NCBI GenBank assembly: GCA_030770545.1
Contig: CM061109.1
Coordinates: forward strand, 4,092,001-4,156,000
Direction of reading: 5' to 3'
Source: Macropodus opercularis
Lineage: Eukaryota > Chordata > Actinopteri > Anabantiformes > Osphronemidae
DNA: 64,000 nucleotides
Each line of letters starts with the position of its first letter. The first letter of the stretch is position 1. The notes under the pieces are model-generated. The model was not told where the DNA came from and searched no databases. It saw only the letters and a program-made list of their open reading frames with translations. This document shows positions 21,645-29,689 of this stretch, in pieces. The translations under genes and the position numbers were made by a program.

Positions 21645-23493
21645 TCAATAATAGCAGACTGGAGACATGACTGGCAAATATACAGGTGAGATGGTTGGTG
21701 TAGGATGGAAGAAGGGGGTGTAAGACACTGGACACTGGTGCGTGCACACTGTGGGCAGAGTACAAATGGAGTTAACCATCAGCCGTGGCTCATATGTGGG
21801 CTGCCCCAGGGATGCATAGGTGAGCATCTGGCCAGGTCGTCTCTCTCTGGGTGATCTCCTCAGTGGAGGCTGCATCTCAGGCTCAGGTTCCAGAGGGTCT
21901 TGCTGGGGATTTCCAGGTTGCGTTGGTCCCTGCTCTCCATAAACTCGAGGTACATCAGTCTGTGTCACGTCCTCTCCTTGTCCTCCTTGTTCCTCCTCGC
22001 CTGCATTCTCCGTTTGGATTACAGGTCCCATTGTTGTCTGCTCTCCTTGGCACATTTCATCTTCTCCCAGGTCATGCTGTGGGTCACGGGTACCATTTTG
22101 GTGAGGTCTATTGCATCCACTTCTTGACACGTCACTCGGCATCCTCAGCCAATATCTAGGAAAATTCTCCTCCTCCTCTGACTCACTTGTGACCTGGTTC
22201 TGCATCTCTTCAACCTGCCTTAACGGTCTCCTCGGCATGACTGTCTTCTTTCGTATTCTGTCCGAACTGTTTGTCATTAATGGCTCAATGGGTAAATCGT
22301 TCACTTGGAGCAACAGGTTCCGGTGGAGGACACGGGTGCGACCGCCTCCTGCTTCAGGACTGACCCTGTAGACTGGGTTCTCACCAAGCTGCTCTTTGAC
22401 GATGAAGATCGTCTTTTCCCAGTACGGTTTTAGTTTGCATGGACCTCCTCTTTCAGTGAGGTTACGCACAAGGACCCGATCTCCCGGCTGGAGCGTTACT
22501 CCTTTGTTATGTCTGTCATAATAGTATTTACCCTTAGCGCTGGACTGTTGGCTGTGTGTGCTTGCTAACTTGTATGCCTCTGTCATTCTCTCCCCCCATT
22601 TTTCTGCAAAGCTTCTTGGCGTTACTCTCTCCTCCTCTGTTATTAGCCCAAATAGTAGGTCCACAGGCAGATGAGGGTGACGACCATATAACAAGTAATA
22701 TGGAGAAAATCCAGTGGCCTCATGCAGTTATATGCATGAATAACATGTGGCAAGTGTTCCTTCCAGTTCTCTCTCTCCTTCTCTCCCAGTGTCCGAAGCA
22801 TTTGCAACAGGGTTCGATTGAACCGCTCTGCCGGATTGCCCTGTGGGTGATAAGGTGACGTACGTGAGTGACTCACCCCAGACATTTGCCTAAGTGTCCT
22901 AAACAGCTCATTCTCAAACTCCCTTCCTTGATCATGATGGAGCTTGGCTGGGTATCCAAATCGGCTGCAGTCTTCCCTGCCTTATTCCGGGTGGGGTATG
23001 CTTGGGCAAACCTAGTGAAGTGATCCATCACCACCAGGATGTATTCATAACCACCACGGCTGGTCTCAAGGTGGAGGAAGTCTATGCAGACCAGTTCAAG
23101 GGGTGCGGTAGACGTCAGACTCCCCATCGGTGCTCTGTCATGTGTTGCTGTTTTTTTCTGTTTAATACAGTGACACTTCCTGGTAACATACTCCTCAATA
23201 TCTTTTTTCATGAAAGGCCAGTAAGATCGTTCTCTGGCCAGGCTCAATACTCTTTCCACACCAACATGTCCCATTTTGTCGTGCAGGTATGTGAAAGCAG
23301 TCTGTTTGTAGTTGGCAGGTGAGACTAGCTGTTTACGAGCAAGTGTTAACCGGTAAAGAAGCCCATCCTCCACATGCAGCTTGCTCCACTCTCTTGACAG
23401 CCTCCTGGCTGGTCCATCGAGCATCCGACGTATGGTGTCAGTCAGTTCACTGTTCCTCTCCTTTAGCTCTAAGATTATACTAATGGCTGGATC
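21645..23493 (-). pseudogene. Integrase region of Gypsy pol, broken by three small deletions
   Basis: The integrase would insert the cDNA into the chromosome. Pieces on the minus strand: 23424-22873 with an HHCC zinc-binding module (YLHDKMGH, then a CHC cysteine pair) and the first catalytic aspartate in VCIDFLHLE; then, after a frame break, HHDQGREFENELF with the second aspartate and SPYHPQGNPAERFNRTL with the catalytic glutamate (about 22935-22790); then 22694-21645 with YLLYGRHPHLPVDLL, a GPY/F-like module and a long acidic-proline tail. Frame breaks lie near 23493 (apparently one base lost in AAGATCC), near 22964 (about 20 bases lost) and near 22729 (about seven bases lost). Motifs are otherwise well kept, so the damage is recent. 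Confidence 0.85.
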
Positions 23494-26273
23494 TTAGTTG
23501 TTCGTTGTCCCTCTGCCAGTTCATCGCGGCTGATCACTGGGAAAGGCTCTGTATGAGTGTATTGCTGGGATGTTATGTCCAGAGCTGCCACCCATGCTAC
23601 ATCTCTGTGGTGTGCAGCTTTACTCCCTTCCCAGGTAGCATGCACCGCCTCTTCTGAGAGCCTCTCAGAGCACTGCTTCATGTAGGTTTCAATGTCAAGG
23701 GGCCAACGAGAGAGAGTGTCAGCATCAATGTTCAAGCTGCCTGGTTTGTATCTGATTTCAAAACAGAAGTCTGCCAACTGTCCCACCCAGCGGTGGCCTA
23801 CTGCATTTAGTTTGGCAGTACTCATTATGTATGTCAGGGGGTTGTTATCAGTGAATACGATGAAGTGAGGAGCATAGAAGAGGTAGTCCCTAAACTTGTC
23901 GCACACCGCCCACTTTAAAGCCAAAAACTCAAGCTTACCGCTGTGGAAGTGATAGTTTCGCTCTGCTGATGTTAGCGTGCGGGACCCATAGCCAATCACT
24001 CTCATTTTTCCATCTTGTTTCTGGTACAGGACTGCCCCAAGGCCCTGCTGGGAAGCATCTGTGTGAAGTATGAAAGGTTGATCAAAATCTGGATATGCCA
24101 ACACTGGTGGGTTGGTTAGGATGTTGAGTAAATTCTCAAGGATCTGCTGATGTTCGTTCTTCCACTCCACAGGGGTGCGTGAGGGAAGCTGGGGGCCTTT
24201 GGTCCTTCCTTTTGAAGATTTTAGTTGCACCGCATCAGTTTTCACTTGAAGCAACTCGTACAGTGGTCTTGCAATAGATGAGAAATCCTGCACGTATGCT
24301 CTGTAATAGCTTAGAAACCCTAATAATCTTCTGACGTGCCCTACTGTCTGTGGGGTCCTCTCTTTCAGTGCCTGTACTGCCTCTATGTCTTTTGGATCCA
24401 CCCGTACACCCTCAGCGGAGACTAGCCGACCCACATATCTGACTTCTTTACGGAATAACTCACACTTTTCTGGTCTCAGCTTAACCCCATGATGCTGCAA
24501 AGCCTGAAGCACACGGCGCAGCACCTCGACATGCTCTTCAAACGATCTGGAGAAGCAGAGGACATCGTCCAAATAAGGGATGCAGCACTCATCCCTGAGT
24601 GTTTCAAGCATTTCCTCCATGCTCCTTTGGAAGGCTGCTGGTGCATTTGACAGTCCAAAAGGTATCCTGACCCATTCATATAGGCCCCAGGGTGTAGTAA
24701 AAGCAGTCAGATGTCTAGACCCCTCCTCAATAAAGCCTTGGTGATAAGCTTTTCCCTGGTCTAGGATTGAAAACCAGCTGTAGCCCCCTAGTGAGTCGAT
24801 CAAATCTTGTATACGGGGAAGTGGGTGTCGGTCAGGCACAGTCTTTTTATTATGGAGTCGATAGTCAATACATAGACGTAATGACCCATCCTTTTTCCTT
24901 ACACAAACAATCGGTGCAGCATAGGGTGACTGAGATTTTACTATCCATCCCTTCACCATCAGCTCCTGGATATACTCTTTTACTTCTTTGTACAGTGGTT
25001 TTGGAACTGATGCATAGGCCTTCTGTACAGGAACATTGTCTGTGAGTCGAATTGACATTTGAAGAGCAGGAATGCATCCAATGTCATCGCTACTGCGTGC
25101 AAACGCTGCAGTCTCCTCCTGTAGCATCTTCCCAACTATCTGTCGTTGTTCTGTGGTGAGGTGACTTAGATCCACCGGTGGTTGCCAGGCCTCAGCAAGG
25201 GGGTTGGTTGGGGTGATGACATTATTAACTTCAACCCTCGCTGTCGTACTCGGTGGTGAGAGTTGTGTCTCAGGTTTGCCTAGCTCAAGAACTTTAACTA
25301 TTGGTTGTATGGAGCCTATAGGGGTCCTCTTTGGCAGAGTGATTTCATGCCTGGTGTGATTAGTAACTGGTATCTTGACATATGGCCACCTAGTGTTGTT
25401 TATTTCTAAGAGACCCTCCCCGACACTGAGCTGCGCTAGGTTTGGGTCCTCTTCTTGTGGTTCATAAAGAACAATGGGGTTAGACGTGTTAAAAGTAGGT
25501 GGCACTCTGCAACGGACATGCATTGTCCCTCCAGCCGGAATGTTGACATTTTCTTTACCCACCCTTACTGTTGCCATGCTGTGGTGTGATGACCTCTGGG
25601 CCTCTATAAAACTGACCATGGTCCGTACCTGCTCTTCTTCAACACCAAGTGCCCTTTTAAGGAGACTGACCACCAAGGCTTGTGCATCTGTCTCCGACTT
25701 TTGTCTGTCCACCATCTCTTGAAGTACATTAGCACCTAATAGAGGCTGTGGGAGTGGAAGCTGACTTACCAGGAAAGGGACTTGAATAGCAAGTTTTGGG
25801 TTGTCATTCCCTGTCAGGTTGACTGTTAGCTCCACCCATCCATCATATGGGATTGGCTGTCCATTTGCTGCACAAATGTCAAGGTTTTCCCCTGGGTCTA
25901 AGAGTTCATATAAAGGTCTGACAGGGAAGCTGGGAATAAACGTCTCTTTCCATAGCCTGTCGACTATACTCACTTGTGAGCCAGTGTCAAAAAGAACAGT
26001 TGTTGCAAACCCGCTGATGAAACAATTCAGCAGGCTCTTCCTCCCAATTAGGGGTGCAGTGTGAAGAGGATCCTCTGTAGCTGTTCTCTTTTCTTCACAG
26101 TTGTAGACTTTGTTACCTCGCTTCCGCTGTTGTTGTTTATCTCTGTGACTTACACTGCGGGACTGGAACTGTGGGACGGCCTCTGGTTGTCCCTCAGCAG
26201 AGACCGTTCCTCGTTTCCCGACTGTCGAGGTCTTTTTAAGCAGCCTACTGCTCGATGCCCTGCTTCTCCACAT
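23475..26273 (-). CDS. pol: Gypsy pol: protease, reverse transcriptase, RNase H
   Basis: 932 codons open on the minus strand; expressed as a gag-pol fusion through a -1 frameshift, so the ATG at 26273 is probably not used. The aspartic protease active site DTGS is at residues 96-99. Reverse transcriptase spans about 425-640, with the motif-A aspartate in FSILDQGKAY (505) and the catalytic YLDD at 567-570. RNase H spans about 735-860, with D739 (HTDAS), E782 (KLEFLALKWA), D809 (FTDNN) and D851 (NIDADTLSRW). It matures the polyprotein and copies RNA to DNA inside the virus-like particle. It stops early at 23475 because of a one-base loss; integrase follows in another frame. No missing catalytic residues seen. 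Confidence 0.93.
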   Translation of the reverse strand: MWRSRASSSRLLKKTSTVGKRGTVSAEGQPEAVPQFQSRSVSHRDKQQQRKRGNKVYNCEEKRTATEDPLHTAPLIGRKSLLNCFISGFATTVLFDTGSQVSIVDRLWKETFIPSFPVRPLYELLDPGENLDICAANGQPIPYDGWVELTVNLTGNDNPKLAIQVPFLVSQLPLPQPLLGANVLQEMVDRQKSETDAQALVVSLLKRALGVEEEQVRTMVSFIEAQRSSHHSMATVRVGKENVNIPAGGTMHVRCRVPPTFNTSNPIVLYEPQEEDPNLAQLSVGEGLLEINNTRWPYVKIPVTNHTRHEITLPKRTPIGSIQPIVKVLELGKPETQLSPPSTTARVEVNNVITPTNPLAEAWQPPVDLSHLTTEQRQIVGKMLQEETAAFARSSDDIGCIPALQMSIRLTDNVPVQKAYASVPKPLYKEVKEYIQELMVKGWIVKSQSPYAAPIVCVRKKDGSLRLCIDYRLHNKKTVPDRHPLPRIQDLIDSLGGYSWFSILDQGKAYHQGFIEEGSRHLTAFTTPWGLYEWVRIPFGLSNAPAAFQRSMEEMLETLRDECCIPYLDDVLCFSRSFEEHVEVLRRVLQALQHHGVKLRPEKCELFRKEVRYVGRLVSAEGVRVDPKDIEAVQALKERTPQTVGHVRRLLGFLSYYRAYVQDFSSIARPLYELLQVKTDAVQLKSSKGRTKGPQLPSRTPVEWKNEHQQILENLLNILTNPPVLAYPDFDQPFILHTDASQQGLGAVLYQKQDGKMRVIGYGSRTLTSAERNYHFHSGKLEFLALKWAVCDKFRDYLFYAPHFIVFTDNNPLTYIMSTAKLNAVGHRWVGQLADFCFEIRYKPGSLNIDADTLSRWPLDIETYMKQCSERLSEEAVHATWEGSKAAHHRDVAWVAALDITSQQYTHTEPFPVISRDELAEGQRTTKIQPLV

Positions 26274-27601
26274 ACCAGACAGTGACTACAGTTTGTAACT
26301 CCTTGCTGTGCACAGTTAGTACAAATAAACACCCTACCCCTTCTTGTAACAGGTATCATGTTTGATGTAGTAGGTGTGTCACTGCTGTATATGGGCTGAG
26401 GATGAGTTTGTGTCTGGGGGTGACTTGGTGATTGCCCAGTCTTCCAATGAGCTGCTTGCTGGTCCATTAAGGCTTCAACCATGTGTGTGAGAGTCTCTAC
26501 TTGGGTACTCAGTTGTTGCATCGTTTGTTTCTCGTTCTCATCAGTGGTTTGCTTTCCTTCATCCACTCGAACATAATGAGCATGTGTTATCTTTTGTTTT
26601 GGGCCGTGGCCCAGCCTACGTTGGTGTTCATTTTCATCACTGATTATCTTCATGACCTGGCTGAGAATTTCTTCATCAGTGACTTGGCTGTTTGTGAGGA
26701 GTAGTCTCAGTTGCTGTCTGATGTCTGTGTGTTTTGACCCAAGACCCTGGTAGATGGTATGGAGAAACACCTCCTGAATGGTTTGGGGGTCATACCGAAT
26801 GTCTGCAACGGCCTGTTTCGACTGAAAGATGATTTTCTGTTTGAGTCCAATCATACGATACAGGAACTGCTGAGGAGGTTCGTGTTCATTTTGCTTTGCA
26901 CACATAAGCTCCTGGAACAGTTCTGTGCTGGCTTTCTCTCTGAGATGGAACCTGAGAAATCCTTTGATTTCACTTGTTGTGATTTCTTCTTTATTAATAA
27001 GCATGTCCTTAAAGGCACCTGGTTTTATAATCCTCAATACCCCTCGAATTACTTCCATCTCAGTAAAGCCCTCCTTAACTCCTTCGTCTATCTGTTTGCT
27101 AATACCACTATACGTGATGTCAGAATGGAGGTCTCCAATCTGTCCCCCATGTATTTTAAACTCCCTCCGCTGGAGATAAGATAAATCCTTTAAGGAAACC
27201 ATCGCTCCTGAGGCTAAAGGTAATGGGGTGTTACATGTTACTGGTGTATCAGTGTTCGCCGAGTGCTGTGGGCCCTTACCGGTCAATGGAGCACCAGTCC
27301 ACGTGTCATGCACTTGTGCTGTCCCCTTTCTTGCAGTATCATGGTTCCCGATTATGCTGCACACCAGGTCATTTAGTGACAGTAGTTGGCCCATCCCTTG
27401 GTCTTCAGATTTCAGTAACATTTCAGACTGCATATATTTAAGGATGTAATCCACACACCCTTCTTCGTCTGTGGACTCTAGCTCCTCTGCATGTTGGCTA
27501 CTAGTAGCAATGTCTCTGGCCAGCACGTAGGCTTCATTGCCCGAGAGCTTGTACAAGTTCTTTTTAATGCACCACCCCAGTTCCTTACGTGCTGTGGACA
27601 T
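26150..27601 (-). CDS. gag: Gypsy gag (nucleocapsid and capsid polyprotein)
   Basis: The structural protein that packages element RNA into particles. The open frame extends upstream to 27769 but has no ATG there; the first in-frame ATG is at 27601 (MSTARKELGW), giving 483 residues, and I take this start. The central part is capsid-like. The C terminus has a cysteine pair region (CTNC, CSHC) and a CCHC zinc knuckle CLVCGEAGHRAVGC at residues 441-454 that binds RNA. The last 124 bases overlap pol in the -1 frame; the slippery heptamer is at codons 462-463 of this start. A coiled stretch rich in Q, E and T precedes the knuckles. Confidence 0.9.
   Translation of the reverse strand: MSTARKELGWCIKKNLYKLSGNEAYVLARDIATSSQHAEELESTDEEGCVDYILKYMQSEMLLKSEDQGMGQLLSLNDLVCSIIGNHDTARKGTAQVHDTWTGAPLTGKGPQHSANTDTPVTCNTPLPLASGAMVSLKDLSYLQRREFKIHGGQIGDLHSDITYSGISKQIDEGVKEGFTEMEVIRGVLRIIKPGAFKDMLINKEEITTSEIKGFLRFHLREKASTELFQELMCAKQNEHEPPQQFLYRMIGLKQKIIFQSKQAVADIRYDPQTIQEVFLHTIYQGLGSKHTDIRQQLRLLLTNSQVTDEEILSQVMKIISDENEHQRRLGHGPKQKITHAHYVRVDEGKQTTDENEKQTMQQLSTQVETLTHMVEALMDQQAAHWKTGQSPSHPQTQTHPQPIYSSDTPTTSNMIPVTRRGRVFICTNCAQQGVTNCSHCLVCGEAGHRAVGCLKRPRQSGNEERSLLRDNQRPSHSSSPAV
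26159..26219 (-). promoter_or_regulatory. -1 ribosomal frameshift signal between gag and pol
   Basis: The minus strand carries GGGAAAC at 26219-26213 in phase G GGA AAC with gag, the X XXY YYZ rule. Slipping by -1 gives GGG AAA in pol (residues 19-20). Five bases later a 10-bp stem forms (ACGGTCTCTG at 26207-26198 with CAGAGGCCGT at 26185-26176, one G-U pair). Loop bases GGGAC (26193-26189) can pair with GTCCC at 26163-26159, making an H-type pseudoknot. The heptamer, spacer and structure are seen; activity is inferred. Confidence 0.8.
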
Positions 27602-27787
27602 GACGTTCCTGGTCTGATGAGACAGCAGTGCGGTTCCCTTGGGAGAATAAGGACACTTGTAGATTTTCTGTTCCTTCTCACGGACACCCACTGGTTGTCG
27701 TCTCAGCTGTCGTCTCGTCACTTCACGTTGGCCCTGTGGTTCTGATTGCGTTGGATCAGTTCCCCTCAAATGTTATGATGGAAGCTG

Positions 27788-27805
27788 ATCCCGGACGAGC
27801 CCCCA
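27788..27805 (-). promoter_or_regulatory. Primer-binding site complementary to tRNA-Pro
   Basis: The minus strand reads TGGGGGCTCGTCCGGGAT, 18 bases complementary to the 3' end of vertebrate tRNA-Pro and the same sequence used by murine-leukaemia-type gammaretroviruses. It starts five bases (AATTG) inside the 5' LTR end at 27811. It primes minus-strand DNA synthesis. Confidence 0.92.
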
Positions 27806-27810
27806 CAATT

Positions 27811-28488
27811 TGTTACGGGTCCCAAGTCGGGTACCAGCGCAGCAAAGATGAAGCTGGGAAACAGGTAACAATCAGGAGCAATTATGGATTGAAGCGCTCA
27901 GTTCACCTTCCCGAATAGCCTTTCTCTTTATTCATCTTTTCAACTAATAACAAAACATTTACTTCACTTAATATAATTTAACTCTATTAGCAATGTAAAC
28001 CAACAAAAAATAACTTATCACAAAAAGATGTGCGTGTAGGAGCCTAAATACTATTACTATGAAAAGCAAATACATATGGTGTCCGTCTGCAGGACATAGT
28101 GTAGCAGACAGATGACACGGCGCATGCGCTACTCGACACGCCATGCGTCTCACTGCTCACGTAGCGTGTAGCGAACTTCTAAACTCTAATTAAAGTTCAT
28201 TGTAAGAGTGTAGTTCCCTATAAACAATTTAATAACATTCGCCGTACAAATATAAACTCTCTCTAATGTGGTTTTCATTAGTTTTCCACCAATTACTAAC
28301 CTGGGAAACAGGTAACAATCAGGAGCAACTATGGATTGAAGCGCTCAGTTCACCTTCCCGAATAGCCTTGAGGTGGGGGCGGAGCTCCACCGCAAAAGCC
28401 TCCCTGGTGCAACTGCTTCCGTCCCAAAGGTTCCTACCTGAGATTTATGTTCCCGTGTGTTCACTAAATAAATATGGGAATTGTATAT
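27811..28488 (-). repeat. 5' LTR of the Gypsy element, outer end deleted (right LTR)
   Basis: Starts TGTTACGGGTCCC on the plus strand and matches the left LTR up to TTGTATAT at 28488, where sequence jumps to GTGTGTAGCAG. Compared with unit B about 90 bp of LTR and about 45 bp of flank are missing. The loss removes the start of U3 in coding orientation, so promoter function is doubtful. Differences from the left LTR: G/A near the start, one missing C in the TGTACGTTCC stretch, and C/T in GCAACTATGG. Confidence 0.9.
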
Positions 28489-28490
28489 GT

Positions 28491-28600
28491 GTGTAGCAGT
28501 TAGCACTGTTGCCTCACAGCAAGAGGCTTTTTCTCTGTGTCTGTGTGGTTTTTCTTCAGTTTCTTCCATCAGCCCAATGACATGAAGTCAATTAATTTAA
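28491..28600 (+). repeat. Degenerate common fish interspersed repeat (unit A)
   Basis: GTAGCAGTTAGCACTGTTGCCTCACAGCAAGAGG followed by TGTGTGGTTTTTCTTCAGTTTCTTCC resembles a very abundant fish repeat (the TGGTTAGCACTGTCGCCTCACAGCAAG type). I recall the sequence but cannot name the family with certainty. Shortened quotation of it here is for recognition only. Confidence 0.5.
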
Positions 28601-28685
28601 AATTGCTTGTAAGTGTGACTGAAAGAGTGAGCGATGATCTGTCTGTCTCTATAAGTAGCCCTGTGGTAGACTTTGTTCTTTTACG

Positions 28686-29245
28686 TGTGTGTGTGTGTGT
28701 GTGTGTACAGGTTTAACATTGCATAAAGCTTTGCTTTAGTGACTAATGGTAACTAATTGATAAGAGATCCCATGAAAATCAGATCATTAATTTATACTTG
28801 AGTGTTTTCTGCAGGAAAACACATGGAACCAGCGTCTGGTTCCATGCTTAATCTGTGCATTGATACCCCCATAGGTTTCAGTCCACCTCAAACCACAGCT
28901 GCAATATATGTGTTGCACTTTTGTCTATGTGCCTCTCAGCTATCTGCTCTCAGGTTAAAGCTGCAGTAACAGTCAAGTCGCTGGAGTGATCTGGACACAG
29001 AGGATTCTCATCCAGGATCGTGTAGAGGAAAGACCATAAAAAATGAAATAAAAATAGATTCAATTTTCAATTCAATTCATTTCAACTTTATTTATATAGC
29101 AAAAATTCACAACATCAGTTATCTCAAGGCGCTTTACAAGTAAGGTTTAAGACCTTACACAACTAGACCCAACAAATCCCACATAGAGCAAGCTTTTAAT
29201 TGTAGCCAATCAATAAATTGTACATTTTAATAGCAACAGCGGAAA
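28686..29245 (-). repeat. Inverted-repeat segment c' (unit A, right arm)
   Basis: Reverse-complement match to 8290-9137, from a GT microsatellite (28686-28707) through a GGAACCAGCGTCTGGTTCC stretch to the L2 tail. Confidence 0.75.
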
Positions 29246-29570
29246 AACTCCCTCTATAGAGGAAGAAACCTCCAGCAGACCCAGGCTCAGTGTGGGCGGC
29301 CATCTGCCTTGACCGGTTGGGGTGAGGGGATAGAGAAGAGAGAAAAGAACACAACCACAACAACAAAACAAGCAGCAACAGAACACAGGCAGAATGGTTG
29401 GACCAGCAAATGAACACTGGAGACACACGGCTCTGAGTCTGACGATACCTGGAGATGAGAATAGAGTTAGTCACATGTAGACATGGAGGCATGTTAGTGG
29501 ATACAGGAAATGGAAAAGTAGAGGAGCTCAGTGAATGAAGGACGTCCCCCAGCATCTAAGTCTAAGAGAC
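29062..29570 (-). repeat. L2-type LINE 3' end, minus strand (unit A)
   Basis: 5'-truncated L2 copy lacking reverse transcriptase. It matches the 3' UTR of the L2 at 51880-52423 (the TCTTCCTCTATAGAGGGAG and CCCTCACCCC stretches, TTGAA tail). A 119-codon open frame across it is UTR read-through, not a gene. Confidence 0.85.
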
Positions 29571-29689
29571 TCAATCAAATTCGACCTTTCTTTAATCTAG
29601 AGAGGAATCAGTGTCTGCTGAAACAAGACGTTGTGTAGCATGTTTCTTAGAATAAAGTCTCTTTTAAATGACAGACCGTGTTACAGGTT

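Larger units (their letters stand above)
20723..28488 (-). mobile_element. Full-length Ty3/Gypsy LTR retrotransposon (unit A)
   Basis: The coding strand is minus: 5' LTR at right (27811-28488, outer end truncated), tRNA-Pro PBS, gag, pol by -1 frameshift, and 3' LTR at left (20723-21493). The gene order is protease, reverse transcriptase, RNase H, integrase, which is the Ty3/Gypsy order. There is no envelope gene. The LTRs differ at three positions over about 678 aligned bases (my count by eye), so insertion was recent, yet three small deletions break the integrase end of pol. The 4-bp sequence ATAA flanks the left LTR (20719-20722). In unit B, where the right end is intact, ATAA flanks both sides of the solo LTR. 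Confidence 0.93.
2056..29689. repeat. Long repeat unit A (about 27.6 kb)
   Basis: The sequence between satellite blocks 1 and 2. It is repeated as unit B at 33986-54879 in the same order and orientation. Offsets between matching features fall stepwise (31934, 31823, 31608, 29844, 29960), and each step corresponds to an indel described below. Substitutions between units are sparse by eye, so the duplication is recent. Unit A carries the full-length Gypsy element and an extra 1.76 kb in the ERV region. Confidence 0.92.

Noticed and set aside
21645..22694. Possible envelope gene at the 3' end of the Gypsy element
   Set aside because: The frame is the integrase C terminus (YLLYGR, GPY/F-like module) with a polar tail. 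No signal peptide or fusion-type segment and no convincing transmembrane helix.
28491..28600. tRNA gene
   Set aside because: The TAGCACTG and CTCACAGCAAG parts recall a tRNA-like promoter, but no cloverleaf can be formed; it fits a degenerate interspersed repeat.
29196..29555. 119-codon minus-strand frame (also 54376-54735)
   Set aside because: It lies wholly in the 3' UTR of a truncated L2 and matches untranslated sequence of the L2 at 51950-52260.
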